Assembly: GCF_014042355.1 (NCBI RefSeq)
Contig: NZ_JACEZU010000016.1
Coordinates: 1-64,000 of the forward strand
Direction of reading: 5' to 3'
Source: Rugamonas apoptosis
GTDB taxonomy: Bacteria > Pseudomonadota > Gammaproteobacteria > Burkholderiales > Burkholderiaceae_D
Length of the DNA stretch: 64,000 nucleotides
This document shows, piece after piece, positions 16,336 through 24,898 of the stretch. The notes beneath the pieces are model-generated. The model was not told the DNA's origin. It ran no database searches and was given only the letters and a program-made list of their open reading frames with translations. The stretch's first letter is position 1, and each line of letters starts with the position of its first letter. A program made the translations under genes and the position numbers.

Positions 16336-16599
16336 TCGTGCGCCGGGTGGCGGCCGGCCTGCGGCCAGCCACGGGTGCCGCTCGTGCGGAGAATGGCAAA
16401 ACGCTAGGCACACACTGGCCTACCAGGATTAGATACAGATCAATGTACGCAACTTTCCCGGGCATATATTTTTCTTCGTAGCACTGTCCGACATCGTTCT
16501 CCCACGGACGACGCGCCGCCATCCTGGCGTTTGAGCCAACCGCCCATGCGAACAGCACGCCACAGTGTCACCAACTCCACCGAGACTGGATAAACCGCC

Positions 16600-19500
16600 A
16601 TGTTCGATGTCGAACGCTCCAGCCTGAGCCGAAAACTGACCATGATCGCCATGCTGTCGAGCGGCGGCGCGCTGCTGCTGGTGTGCGCCGTGTTCGCCGT
16701 CACCAGTGTGCTCGGCCACAGGGCCAGCGAGCAGCGCCAGCTGTCGTCACTGGCGGCCGTGATCGGCGCCAGCGGGGGCGACGCGCTGAAGGCGGCCGAC
16801 CGCCGCCGCGCCGGCCAGACGCTGGCCGCGCTGGCCGCGTGGCCAGACATCGTGCAGGCCGTCCTGTACGACGCCGACGGCGCGCCGCTGGCCAGCTACG
16901 AGCATCCCGGCGCCGCGCCCCCGGCAGCGCCGGAACTGGGCGCGGCGGGCCTGGCCGCGCTGGGCGACACAGCGCACACCGAGGACAGCGGCTCCCTGGG
17001 TGCGCCCGCCATGCGCGTCTACCTGCCCATTGTCAACAACGGCCTGTCAGTGGGCGCCGTGATGATAGAAGCTGCCCAGACCGCCATGTGGCTCGCCATC
17101 GCCAAGGAGATGGCCGCGGGCGGCGCGGCCGCGCTGGCCGCGTTGCTGGCGGCGCTGGCGTTGGCGGTCCGTTGGCGCGCCGACATCGCCGAACCGGTCG
17201 CCAGCCTGATCGCCGCCGCCCAGCGCGTCACCAGCAGCCAGACCTACGCCCACCGCGTGCAACACCAGCGCAACGACGAACTGGGTGTGCTGATCGACAG
17301 CTTCAACAACATGCTGGTTCAGGTCGAAGGCCGGGACGCCAAGCTGGCCCAGTACCGCGATCAACTGGAGCGCCAGGTGGGGGTGCGCACGGAGCAGCTG
17401 GAGAAAGCCAAGAACGCGGCCGAGGCGGCCAGCCAGGCCAAGAGCGCCTTCCTGGCCACCATGAGCCATGAGATCCGCACCCCCATGAACGGCGTACTGG
17501 GCATGACGGAATTACTGCTGGCCACGCCGCTGACGGAACAGCAGCGCCACTACACGACCATGGTGCAGCGCTCGGGTGAACATTTGTTGGTCATCATCAA
17601 CGACATCCTCGACTTTTCCAAGATCGAGGCCGGCAAGCTGACGGTGGAATACATCCACTTCAATTTGCGCGAACTGCTGGACGACATCGACAACGTGTTC
17701 GCGCCGCAAGCGCAGGCCAAGGGCTTGCGGCTGGAACTGGTGACCGACCTGCACATTCCCATCGGCGTGTATGGCGACCCCAACCGGCTGCGCCAGGTCA
17801 TCGTCAACCTGGTGGGCAATGCCGTCAAATTCACGGAGACGGGCAAGATCACGCTCAAGGTGGCCGTCACGGACGAGGACGCGCAAGCCGTGCGCCTGCG
17901 CTTCGAAGTGCACGACACGGGCATCGGCGTGTCGGGCGAAGCGCGGGCCCGCATCTTCGATTCCTTCTCCCAAGCCGACGGTTCCACCACCCGCAAGCAT
18001 GGGGGAACCGGGCTGGGGCTGGCCATCTCCCGGCAACTGGTTGAATTAATGGGTGGAAAAATTGGCATCGACAATGCGCAAACGCAAGGTTCTGTTTTTT
18101 GGTTCACAGTAAATTTTGATCAACGCCGCGTCGATGCCGACGATCCCGCGTTCAACCGCAAACTCACACAGGGGCTCCGGGCTTTGATTATTGACGAACA
18201 TCTCGCCAGCCGCGCCGAGCTGGAACGCTTGCTGACGAGCTGGCACATGCAGTGCGACAGCAGCGGTGCCGACGCCGGCCTGGACCGGCTGCGGCAAGCG
18301 CTGGCCAGCGGCCAGCCCTACGATGTCGCCATTCTCGACATGGCCTTGCCGCGCACCAGCGGCCTGGCGCTGGCGGCCGCCATCCGGGCCGATGCGGCGC
18401 TGGCCGGCCTCAAGGTACTGCTGCTGAGTACCGAACGGGAGGCGGCCGACAGCGTGCAGCGGCGCGAGGCCGGCGTCGCCTTCCAGTTGATCAAGCCGGC
18501 CCGTGTGTGCGACCTGTACGATTGCATCATCGCCGCCCCCAACGGCGCCGACCCGCCCCAAGCGCCACCGCCCCCCACGCGCAGCGAAGCATTGCGCAGC
18601 GCCCCGGTCCACAGCGACGCCGCGCCGCCGCCCGCCAGCGCGGCGGACGACGCCCGGCCCGCGCCCGCAACCGTTGCCGACGCCGCCCTATCTGCCACGC
18701 CGCGCGCGCGCAAGCGGCGCAAGGTGCTGCTGGCGGAGGACAACCCGGTCAACGTGGAAGTGGCCAGCGCCATGCTGGAAGGATTGGGCCTGGACGTGCG
18801 CCGCGCCGGCAATGGCGAGGAAGCGCTGCGCTCGGTGCAGACGGAACACTTCGACCTGGTGCTGATGGATTGCCAGATGCCTGTCATGGACGGCTTCGCC
18901 GCCACGTCGGAGATCCGCCGCCACGAACAGCAGCAAGGACGGACCCGCAGCCTGCCCATCATCGCCATCACGGCCAACGCGCTGCAAGGCGACCGCGAAT
19001 CGTGCCTGGCGGCTGGTATGGACGACTACCTGAGCAAGCCGTTCACCCAGCAATCGCTGGGCCAGACCATCGCCCGCTGGCTCAAGCTGCCGCGCGCCGT
19101 GCTGCAGGCGCCAGGGCCGCTGCCGCCGCCGGCACGGCCCACCGCGCCGCCCTCCTCCCCCGCCGCCTCCGCCGCTCCCGCCGCGCCCATCCCGCCAGCG
19201 CCCAAAACGTCTGTGGCGTCTGTGGCGTTCGCAGCATCCGAAGCGGCGGCGGCCACGGCCGCGCGCGACAGCATCAACCGCCAAGCGCTGGACAACATCC
19301 GCGCCTTAAGCCCCACCAACGGCAACGCCTTGCTGGAACGGGTGCTGCAAGCCTACGTCAACGACACCCCCACCCATCTGCTGACGCTGCGCCAGGCCAT
19401 CGCGGCGGCCGACGCCGACAACCTGCGCAAGGCGGCCCACAGCCTCAAGGCCAGCAGCGCCAATGTCGGCGCGGAAGCGCTGGCGCTAGCGTGCAAGGAA

Positions 19501-19620
19501 ATGGAACTACTGGGGCGCAACGGCAGCACGGCAGGCGCGGCCGACCTGCTGGCCGGCATGGAACGGGAGTTCCAGGCCGTGCACCAGTCGCTGAACACCA
19601 TCCTGGAAAAGGAAACCTGA
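16600..19620 (+). CDS. Hybrid sensor histidine kinase with two receivers and an Hpt domain (BarA-like architecture)
   Basis: A 1006-residue inner-membrane kinase. Helices at about 18-38 and 165-190 flank a periplasmic sensor of about 125 residues. HAMP follows (about 190-250), then HisKA with H290 in [11 protein letters not shown], a HATPase domain ([16 protein letters not shown]), a first receiver with D580 (AILDMALP), a second receiver with D757 (VLMDCQMP) and a C-terminal Hpt domain with H947 (HSLKASS). The first receiver is less conserved. Pro/Ala-rich linkers separate the later domains. The next gene, one base downstream, is a receiver protein with c-di-GMP domains and is the probable final target of the phosphorelay. 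Confidence 0.92.
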   Translation: MFDVERSSLSRKLTMIAMLSSGGALLLVCAVFAVTSVLGHRASEQRQLSSLAAVIGASGGDALKAADRRRAGQTLAALAAWPDIVQAVLYDADGAPLASYEHPGAAPPAAPELGAAGLAALGDTAHTEDSGSLGAPAMRVYLPIVNNGLSVGAVMIEAAQTAMWLAIAKEMAAGGAAALAALLAALALAVRWRADIAEPVASLIAAAQRVTSSQTYAHRVQHQRNDELGVLIDSFNNMLVQVEGRDAKLAQYRDQLERQVGVRTEQLEKAKNAAEAASQAKSAFLATMSHEIRTPMNGVLGMTELLLATPLTEQQRHYTTMVQRSGEHLLVIINDILDFSKIEAGKLTVEYIHFNLRELLDDIDNVFAPQAQAKGLRLELVTDLHIPIGVYGDPNRLRQVIVNLVGNAVKFTETGKITLKVAVTDEDAQAVRLRFEVHDTGIGVSGEARARIFDSFSQADGSTTRKHGGTGLGLAISRQLVELMGGKIGIDNAQTQGSVFWFTVNFDQRRVDADDPAFNRKLTQGLRALIIDEHLASRAELERLLTSWHMQCDSSGADAGLDRLRQALASGQPYDVAILDMALPRTSGLALAAAIRADAALAGLKVLLLSTEREAADSVQRREAGVAFQLIKPARVCDLYDCIIAAPNGADPPQAPPPPTRSEALRSAPVHSDAAPPPASAADDARPAPATVADAALSATPRARKRRKVLLAEDNPVNVEVASAMLEGLGLDVRRAGNGEEALRSVQTEHFDLVLMDCQMPVMDGFAATSEIRRHEQQQGRTRSLPIIAITANALQGDRESCLAAGMDDYLSKPFTQQSLGQTIARWLKLPRAVLQAPGPLPPPARPTAPPSSPAASAAPAAPIPPAPKTSVASVAFAASEAAAATAARDSINRQALDNIRALSPTNGNALLERVLQAYVNDTPTHLLTLRQAIAAADADNLRKAAHSLKASSANVGAEALALACKEMELLGRNGSTAGAADLLAGMEREFQAVHQSLNTILEKET

Positions 19621-19621
19621 T

Positions 19622-21736
19622 ATGGCACCGTCTCTCTCCCCCAAACGCGGTCTGGTCCTGGTCGCGGACGACGATCCCGTGATGCGCCTGCTGATGCGGG
19701 AAATGCTGGACCAGGTCGGCCTCGACACGCTGGAAGCGGAAGACGGCGCCCAGGCGCTGGCCTGCTACCGCAGCATGGCGCCGGACCTGGTGTTGCTGGA
19801 CGTGGACATGCCGGTCATGGATGGCTACGCCGTGTGCCGCGCGATCCGGGCCGGCGAAACGCAAGCTGCCATCCCCATCATCATGGTCACCGGCAGCGAC
19901 GACCTGGAAGCCGTTACCCTGGCCTACGAGGAAGGGGCGACCGACTTCGTGTCCAAGCCCATCAACTGGCCCATCCTCGGCCATCGGGTGCTGTACGTGC
20001 TGCGCGCCAGCGACGCCATCGCCCGCCTGCGCATCGCCGACGCCCACAACCGCGCCGTGCTGGCCGCCATCCCCGACACCTTCTTCCGGCTCGACAAGAA
20101 TGGCTACTACCTCGACTACGAACAGGGGCACGACGCCCACAGCGGCCTCAGCGTCGAACAATGCGCGGGCCACCATTTGCGCGACGTGCTGCCGGAAGAC
20201 ATCGCCCAACGCTTGCTGGAACAGGCCCAGGCCGTGCTGGAGCACCAGCAGATCCGCTCCGTCGACTATGAACTGGTGCGGCACGGCAGCATCCACCATT
20301 TCGAAGCGCGGCTGGTGGCCACCGGGCCGGACGAAGTGCTGGGCCTGGTGCGCGACATCAGCGAGCGCAAGCGCACCGAGGAACAGATCCGGCGCCTGGC
20401 CTATTGCGACAGCCTGACCGGCATCCCCAACCGGCAAGCGTTCCTGGAAACGCTGGAACGCGAACTGGCCCGCTCGCGCCACGGCGGCAAGAAATTCGCC
20501 GTGCTGTTCATGGATCTCGATTCGTTCAAGCGCATCAACGACACGCTGGGCCACAACGTGGGCGACCATTTGCTGAAAGCCGTCTCGGAACGGCTGCGCG
20601 ATACGACACGGCCCAGCGACCTGGTATCGCGCACCGAGCAGCATGGCAACAACCTGGCCCGCCTGGGCGGCGATGAATTCACTATCCTGATCCCCGACCT
20701 GGAGCGGGTGGAGAACGCGCTCAACGTGGCGCACCGGGTCAAGGAAGCCATGCGCCGGCCGTTCCTGATCGACGCCCACGAAATCTTCGTCACGGCCAGC
20801 ATCGGCATCTCGCTGTATCCGGAGGATGGGGAGGATTGCAACTCCCTGCTCAAATACGCCGACACGGCCATGTACCACGCCAAGAACTGCGGCAAGAACA
20901 ACGCCAAGCTCTACAGTTCTTCGCTGACCATGCAGATCATGAGCCACGTCAAGCTGGAAGTGGGCTTGCGGCGGGCCTTGCAGAACAACGAGTTGTACTT
21001 GCTCTACCAGCCCCAGATCGACGTGCCCAGCGGCCAGATCGTGGGCGTGGAGGCGCTGATCCGCTGGCGCCATCCGGAACGGGGCATCATCTCGCCCACC
21101 GAGTTCATCCCGCTGGCCGAGGAAACGGGCTTGATCGTGCCGATCGGCGAATGGGTGTTGCGCACGGCCTGCGCCCAGGCCCGCTGCTGGGCCGACATGG
21201 GGCCGCAGCCGGTACGCATGGCCGTCAACCTATCGGCCAAGCAATTCAAGGACGACAACCTGACCCAGGTGGTGATGTCCACGCTGCAGGAGACGGGGCT
21301 GGCGCCCGGCCTGCTGGAACTGGAACTGACGGAAGGCACGCTGATGGACGACGCGCGCGCCACCATGATCACGCTGGACCAGTTACGGGCCATCGGCGTG
21401 TATTTGTCGATCGACGACTTCGGCACCGGTTACTCGTCGATGAACTACCTCAAGCGCTTCGACGTGCGGGCGCTCAAGATCGACAAGAGTTTCATCAGCG
21501 GCCTGCCGCAGGATTCGGAAAACGCCGCCATCACGCGCGCCATCATCGCCATGGCGCATGGCTTGAAAATGGCGGTGGTGGCCGAAGGCGTGGAAACGGA
21601 TGAACAACTGGTGATGCTGGAACATTACGGCTGCGACCTGGCCCAGGGCTATTACCTGGGCCACCCCTCACCGCCCGAGTCCATCACGCTCATGCTGCGC
21701 AACCAGTATGCGCTGGCCAGCCCGGCCACTTTATGA
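19622..21736 (+). CDS. Response regulator REC-PAS-GGDEF-EAL
   Basis: A 704-residue soluble effector. The receiver domain (1-125) has D60 in VLLDVDMP and the switch lysine in VSKPIN. A PAS domain follows (about 150-250), then GGDEF with intact GGDEF at 349-353 and EAL with EAL at 477-479. The EAL side keeps NLSAKQF, ELELTEGTL, DDFGTGYSSM and EGVETDEQL. Both enzymatic sites look active. Its start is one base after the hybrid kinase stop. Phosphorylation by that kinase should shift cellular c-di-GMP. The two small genes after it overlap its stop codon, which is unusual for such a regulator. Confidence 0.92.
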   Translation: MAPSLSPKRGLVLVADDDPVMRLLMREMLDQVGLDTLEAEDGAQALACYRSMAPDLVLLDVDMPVMDGYAVCRAIRAGETQAAIPIIMVTGSDDLEAVTLAYEEGATDFVSKPINWPILGHRVLYVLRASDAIARLRIADAHNRAVLAAIPDTFFRLDKNGYYLDYEQGHDAHSGLSVEQCAGHHLRDVLPEDIAQRLLEQAQAVLEHQQIRSVDYELVRHGSIHHFEARLVATGPDEVLGLVRDISERKRTEEQIRRLAYCDSLTGIPNRQAFLETLERELARSRHGGKKFAVLFMDLDSFKRINDTLGHNVGDHLLKAVSERLRDTTRPSDLVSRTEQHGNNLARLGGDEFTILIPDLERVENALNVAHRVKEAMRRPFLIDAHEIFVTASIGISLYPEDGEDCNSLLKYADTAMYHAKNCGKNNAKLYSSSLTMQIMSHVKLEVGLRRALQNNELYLLYQPQIDVPSGQIVGVEALIRWRHPERGIISPTEFIPLAEETGLIVPIGEWVLRTACAQARCWADMGPQPVRMAVNLSAKQFKDDNLTQVVMSTLQETGLAPGLLELELTEGTLMDDARATMITLDQLRAIGVYLSIDDFGTGYSSMNYLKRFDVRALKIDKSFISGLPQDSENAAITRAIIAMAHGLKMAVVAEGVETDEQLVMLEHYGCDLAQGYYLGHPSPPESITLMLRNQYALASPATL

Positions 21737-22002
21737 ACCGGCTGGCGCAGGCCGCGAATATCGCACGCTTCGTCGGCAAGCTGCCCACCAACGCCCGGCT
21801 GAGCGTGCAATTCCGGCCGCTGCCCAACGGTGGCATTGCCGCACAGGCTACCTCCGCCGGCCGCGTGACCGGTTCGTTCGCCGTCTATGAAAAGCAGATC
21901 GACGCCGACGGGGTGACAGTCCAGTACAGCAAGAGCACCTACGATCCGTTTGGGATTATCATCAACGTCAAGGACAAACTGGCGGGAGGGGTGTTCCCAT
22001 GA
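21733..22002 (+). CDS. Small protein resembling the C-terminal toxin tip of a polymorphic toxin
   Basis: An 89-residue protein without signal peptide or membrane segment. Its second half (FRPLPNGGIAAQATSAGRV, SFAVYEKQIDADGVTVQYSK, TYDPFGIIINVKDKLAGG) reads like the extreme C-terminus of RHS/CdiA/WapA-type toxins, where such domains close the polypeptide. Its ATG overlaps the stop of the GGDEF-EAL gene and its own stop overlaps the next start. No delivery domain is attached, so it would be an orphan module or a domestic regulator. The call rests on sequence style, not on a named family. Confidence 0.4.
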   Translation: MNRLAQAANIARFVGKLPTNARLSVQFRPLPNGGIAAQATSAGRVTGSFAVYEKQIDADGVTVQYSKSTYDPFGIIINVKDKLAGGVFP

Positions 22003-22358
22003 TCGCAGTGGAAAATGAACGGTTGGAACTGGTGCGGCGGCTGCTGGCCTGCGCCCTGCCGGTCCAGGCAACCCTGTCCGCGCTGGCCGCCATGGGCTGG
22101 GACTATGAAGGTCTGCCCGTTCTGTTGACGGAAGATCATATCGCCGCCGTGCTGCGCCGTTTCCTGGCCGGTGGCTTGTCGCACATGGATGTCGAAACCT
22201 GGGCCAACGGCGTGGAGGGGCGCGACGACATCGCCACTGCGCCTGCCAGCGAGCACAGGATTACGGCCATCATTCATGAGCTCGCCAACCCCGCGCTGCA
22301 CCAGCCGCTGGCGCCCGCCAGAGCCAGCGCCCTGCTTGGCGCGCTGGCCGCCAACTAA
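21999..22358 (+). CDS. Small acidic helical protein, possible immunity partner
   Basis: A 119-residue, predominantly helical protein that overlaps the preceding gene by four bases (ATGA). Segments such as MDVETWANGVEGRDDI and AIIHELANPALHQPL recall immunity proteins that accompany polymorphic toxins, but no exact family can be named. It converges with the CoA-transferase gene 16 bases away. If it is an immunity protein, it neutralises the product of the preceding gene; otherwise both are conserved hypotheticals. Confidence 0.4.
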   Translation: MIAVENERLELVRRLLACALPVQATLSALAAMGWDYEGLPVLLTEDHIAAVLRRFLAGGLSHMDVETWANGVEGRDDIATAPASEHRITAIIHELANPALHQPLAPARASALLGALAAN

Positions 22359-22374
22359 GGCGGCGCCATGGCGC

Positions 22375-23598
22375 TTACAACACCTTGTCCTGCCTGAAGG
22401 CGGCGATCTGCTGCTCGCTGTAGCCGAGCGCGGCCAGCACTTCCGCGTTGTGCTGGCCCAGCGCCGGGCCCATCCATTTGGTGTGGCCCGGCGTGGCCGA
22501 CAGTTTGGGCGAGATGGCCGGTAACTTGACGGGCGTGCCGTCCGGGAAATGGTGCTGCTCGAACATATCGCGCGCCAGGAATTGCGGGTCGCTCATCATG
22601 TCGCGCACCGAATAGATCTTGCTGGCCGGGACGTCGGCCGCTTTCAGCACGGCCAGTGCGCCGTCGATATCCTGGGTGTCGCACCAGGACTGGATGGCGT
22701 GGTCGATCTCGGCCGTGCGCGGCACGCGGCCATCGTTGCGGGCCAGTTGCGGGTCGCCCGCCATGTCGATGCGGCCGATGGCCAGCATCAAGCGCTTGAA
22801 GATGGCGTCGCCATTGCCGGCGATGACGATGTTGTCGCCGTCGCGCGTGGTGTAGGTGTTCGATGGCACGATGCCGGGCAGCGCGCCGCCCGTGCGCTCG
22901 CGGATCACGCCAGCCTGGTCGTATTCCGGCACCAGCGATTCCATCAGGTTGAACACGGATTCGTACAGCGCCACGTCCACCATCTGGCCCTCGCCGCGCT
23001 CGCGCCCGCCGGTGGCGTCGCGGTGGCGCAGCGCCATCATGGCGCCGATCACGCCATGCAAGGCGGCCACGGAATCGCCGATCGAGATGCCCACCCGCAA
23101 CGGCGGCCGGTCCGGGAAGCCGGACACGTAGCGCAGCCCGCCCATCGATTCGCCCACGGCGCCAAAGCCGGGCAAGTCCTTCATGGGTCCGGTCTGGCCA
23201 AAGCCGGACAGGCGCACCATGATGGTGGCCGGGTTGACGGCCTTGAGCTGCTCGTAGCCGAGCTCCCACTTCTCCAGCACGCCGGGCCGGTAATTCTCGA
23301 TGATGATGTCCGCCTCCAGCGCCAACTGGCGGGCGATGGCGCGGCCGCGCTCATCCTTCATGTTGAGCGTGACGCTTTTCTTGTTGCGCGCCTGCACCGA
23401 CCACCACAGCGAAGTGCCATCCTTGAGCACGCGCCACTGGCGGATCGGGTCACCGCCATCGGGCGCTTCGATCTTGATTACTTCGGCACCGAACTCGGCC
23501 AGCATGCGGGCGCAGAACGGTCCCGCGATCAGGGTGCCCAATTCCAGGACTTTGATGCCGGCCAGCGGCCCGGCCAGGTTCGGTGCGGATGTCGTCAT
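22375..23598 (-). CDS. CaiB/BaiF-family CoA-transferase
   Basis: A 407-residue class III CoA-transferase, which moves coenzyme A between organic acids through an aspartyl-CoA intermediate. The N-terminus has GIKVLELGTLIAGPFCARML. RNKKSVTLNMKDERGR and GFGQTGP are family motifs, and the probable catalytic Asp lies in MVDVALYESV. Length is typical. It lies 35 bases downstream of recR in the same orientation and may be read from the dnaX-recR operon, although its function is unrelated. The substrate (for example a short dicarboxylate) cannot be determined. Confidence 0.9.
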   Translation of the reverse strand: MTTSAPNLAGPLAGIKVLELGTLIAGPFCARMLAEFGAEVIKIEAPDGGDPIRQWRVLKDGTSLWWSVQARNKKSVTLNMKDERGRAIARQLALEADIIIENYRPGVLEKWELGYEQLKAVNPATIMVRLSGFGQTGPMKDLPGFGAVGESMGGLRYVSGFPDRPPLRVGISIGDSVAALHGVIGAMMALRHRDATGGRERGEGQMVDVALYESVFNLMESLVPEYDQAGVIRERTGGALPGIVPSNTYTTRDGDNIVIAGNGDAIFKRLMLAIGRIDMAGDPQLARNDGRVPRTAEIDHAIQSWCDTQDIDGALAVLKAADVPASKIYSVRDMMSDPQFLARDMFEQHHFPDGTPVKLPAISPKLSATPGHTKWMGPALGQHNAEVLAALGYSEQQIAAFRQDKVL

Positions 23599-23633
23599 GA
23601 GGTGGTGTGGGGGTCAGGTTGGCTCAGGTGGCG

Positions 23634-24224
23634 TCAGGTACTGCGGCGGTCCAGCATGGCGCGCGCGATGGTGCCCGCATCGACGTACTCCAGCTCGCCG
23701 CCGACGGGCACGCCGCGCGCCAGACGGCTCACTTTCAGGCCGCGCGCCTTCAGCATTTCGCTGATGTAGTGCGCGGTCGCCTCGCCTTCATTGGTGAAAT
23801 TGGTGGCCAGCACCACTTCGCTGACGACGCCATCGTTGGCGCGCGCCACCAGCTTTTCCAAATGGATGTCCTTGGGGCCGATGCCGTCCAGCGGCGACAG
23901 CCGGCCCATCAGCACAAAGTACAAGCCCTTGTAGGTCAGGGTCTGTTCGATCATCAGCTGGTCGGCCGGGGTTTCCACCACGCACAGCAGGCGGCGGTCG
24001 CGCTGCTCATCGTCGCAGGTGTCGCACACGTCCTCTTCCGTGAACGTGTTGCACAAGGCGCAGTGGTGTACCGCCTCCACCGCCTGGTGCAAGGCGCGCG
24101 ACAGCATGTCGGCCCCTTCGCGGTCGTGCTGCAGCAAGTGAAAGGCCATGCGCTGGGCCGACTTGGGGCCGATGCCCGGCAGGCGGCGCAACGCTTCCGT
24201 CAGAAATTCAAGCGACTTGGACAT
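23634..24224 (-). CDS. recR: Recombination mediator RecR
   Basis: A 196-residue RecR, which with RecO/RecF loads RecA at gaps during recombinational repair. The N-terminal helix-hairpin-helix ([17 protein letters not shown]), the four-cysteine zinc finger (CALCNTF then VCDTC) and the Toprim domain ([30 protein letters not shown]) are all present. Length is standard. It belongs to the dnaX-ybaB-recR operon, here with yciI inserted before it. Confidence 0.97.
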   Translation of the reverse strand: MSKSLEFLTEALRRLPGIGPKSAQRMAFHLLQHDREGADMLSRALHQAVEAVHHCALCNTFTEEDVCDTCDDEQRDRRLLCVVETPADQLMIEQTLTYKGLYFVLMGRLSPLDGIGPKDIHLEKLVARANDGVVSEVVLATNFTNEGEATAHYISEMLKARGLKVSRLARGVPVGGELEYVDAGTIARAMLDRRST

Positions 24225-24228
24225 CGCG

Positions 24229-24519
24229 TCACGCCTGGCGGAACGCGCTCAGGGCATCGACCGTCATGGTGGGCACGAATTCCGTGATCTGGTAGCTGGC
24301 CATGCCGGCCTCGTTGAACGGATCGAGTTCGATCACGGCCTCGATGTCGGCCCGGCTGTCGGCCGTGGCCAGGATCACGCCGCCGGTGCGCGGCACCATG
24401 CGGCCCGACATGAGGAACATGCCATTGTCGTACTGCTCACGCAAATACTCCCGGTGAGCACCGAGCAGCGCATCGATCTGATCCGCCGGCTTCAAATACG
24501 TGAGCGTGATGATGAACAT
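24229..24519 (-). CDS. YciI-like protein
   Basis: A 96-residue small globular protein of the YciI/YCII superfamily (dimeric alpha-beta barrel). It has the family's THR/GAHR-type segment ([16 protein letters not shown]) and the central [10 protein letters not shown]. Function in the cell is unresolved. It sits between ybaB (15 bases) and recR (4 bases) and must be co-transcribed with them. Confidence 0.88.
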   Translation of the reverse strand: MFIITLTYLKPADQIDALLGAHREYLREQYDNGMFLMSGRMVPRTGGVILATADSRADIEAVIELDPFNEAGMASYQITEFVPTMTVDALSAFRQA

Positions 24520-24534
24520 GGCAGTCGGTATGGC

Positions 24535-24861
24535 TTAGAAAGGCATCTTGAAGCCGGCCGGCAGGTTCATGCCCGCCGTCAAGCCACCCATTTTCTCGGC
24601 GGAAGTCGCTTCGGCCTTGCGCACGGCGTCATTGAAGGCGGCCGCCACCAGGTCTTCCAGCATGTCCTTGTCGTCGGCCAGCAGCGACGGGTCGATCGAG
24701 ACGCGCTTCACGTCGTTCTTGCAGGTCATCACGACCTTGACCAGGCCGGCACCGGACTGGCCTTCCACTTCGATCAGCGCCAGTTGGTCCTGGGCCTTCT
24801 TCATGTTGTCCTGCATCGCTTGCGCCTGTTTCATCAGGCCGGCCAGTTGGTTCTTCATCAT
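24535..24861 (-). CDS. ybaB: YbaB/EbfC nucleoid-associated protein
   Basis: A 108-residue DNA-binding protein ([40 protein letters not shown]). YbaB dimers bind DNA and are encoded between dnaX and recR in most bacteria. The ATG at 24861 was preferred over an in-frame TTG six codons upstream because it gives the usual length and has GGAG at about nine bases. Confidence 0.95.
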   Translation of the reverse strand: MMKNQLAGLMKQAQAMQDNMKKAQDQLALIEVEGQSGAGLVKVVMTCKNDVKRVSIDPSLLADDKDMLEDLVAAAFNDAVRKAEATSAEKMGGLTAGMNLPAGFKMPF

Positions 24862-24898
24862 GGTGGAATGCTCCGTCAATTAAGGGATGTTAGATTAG

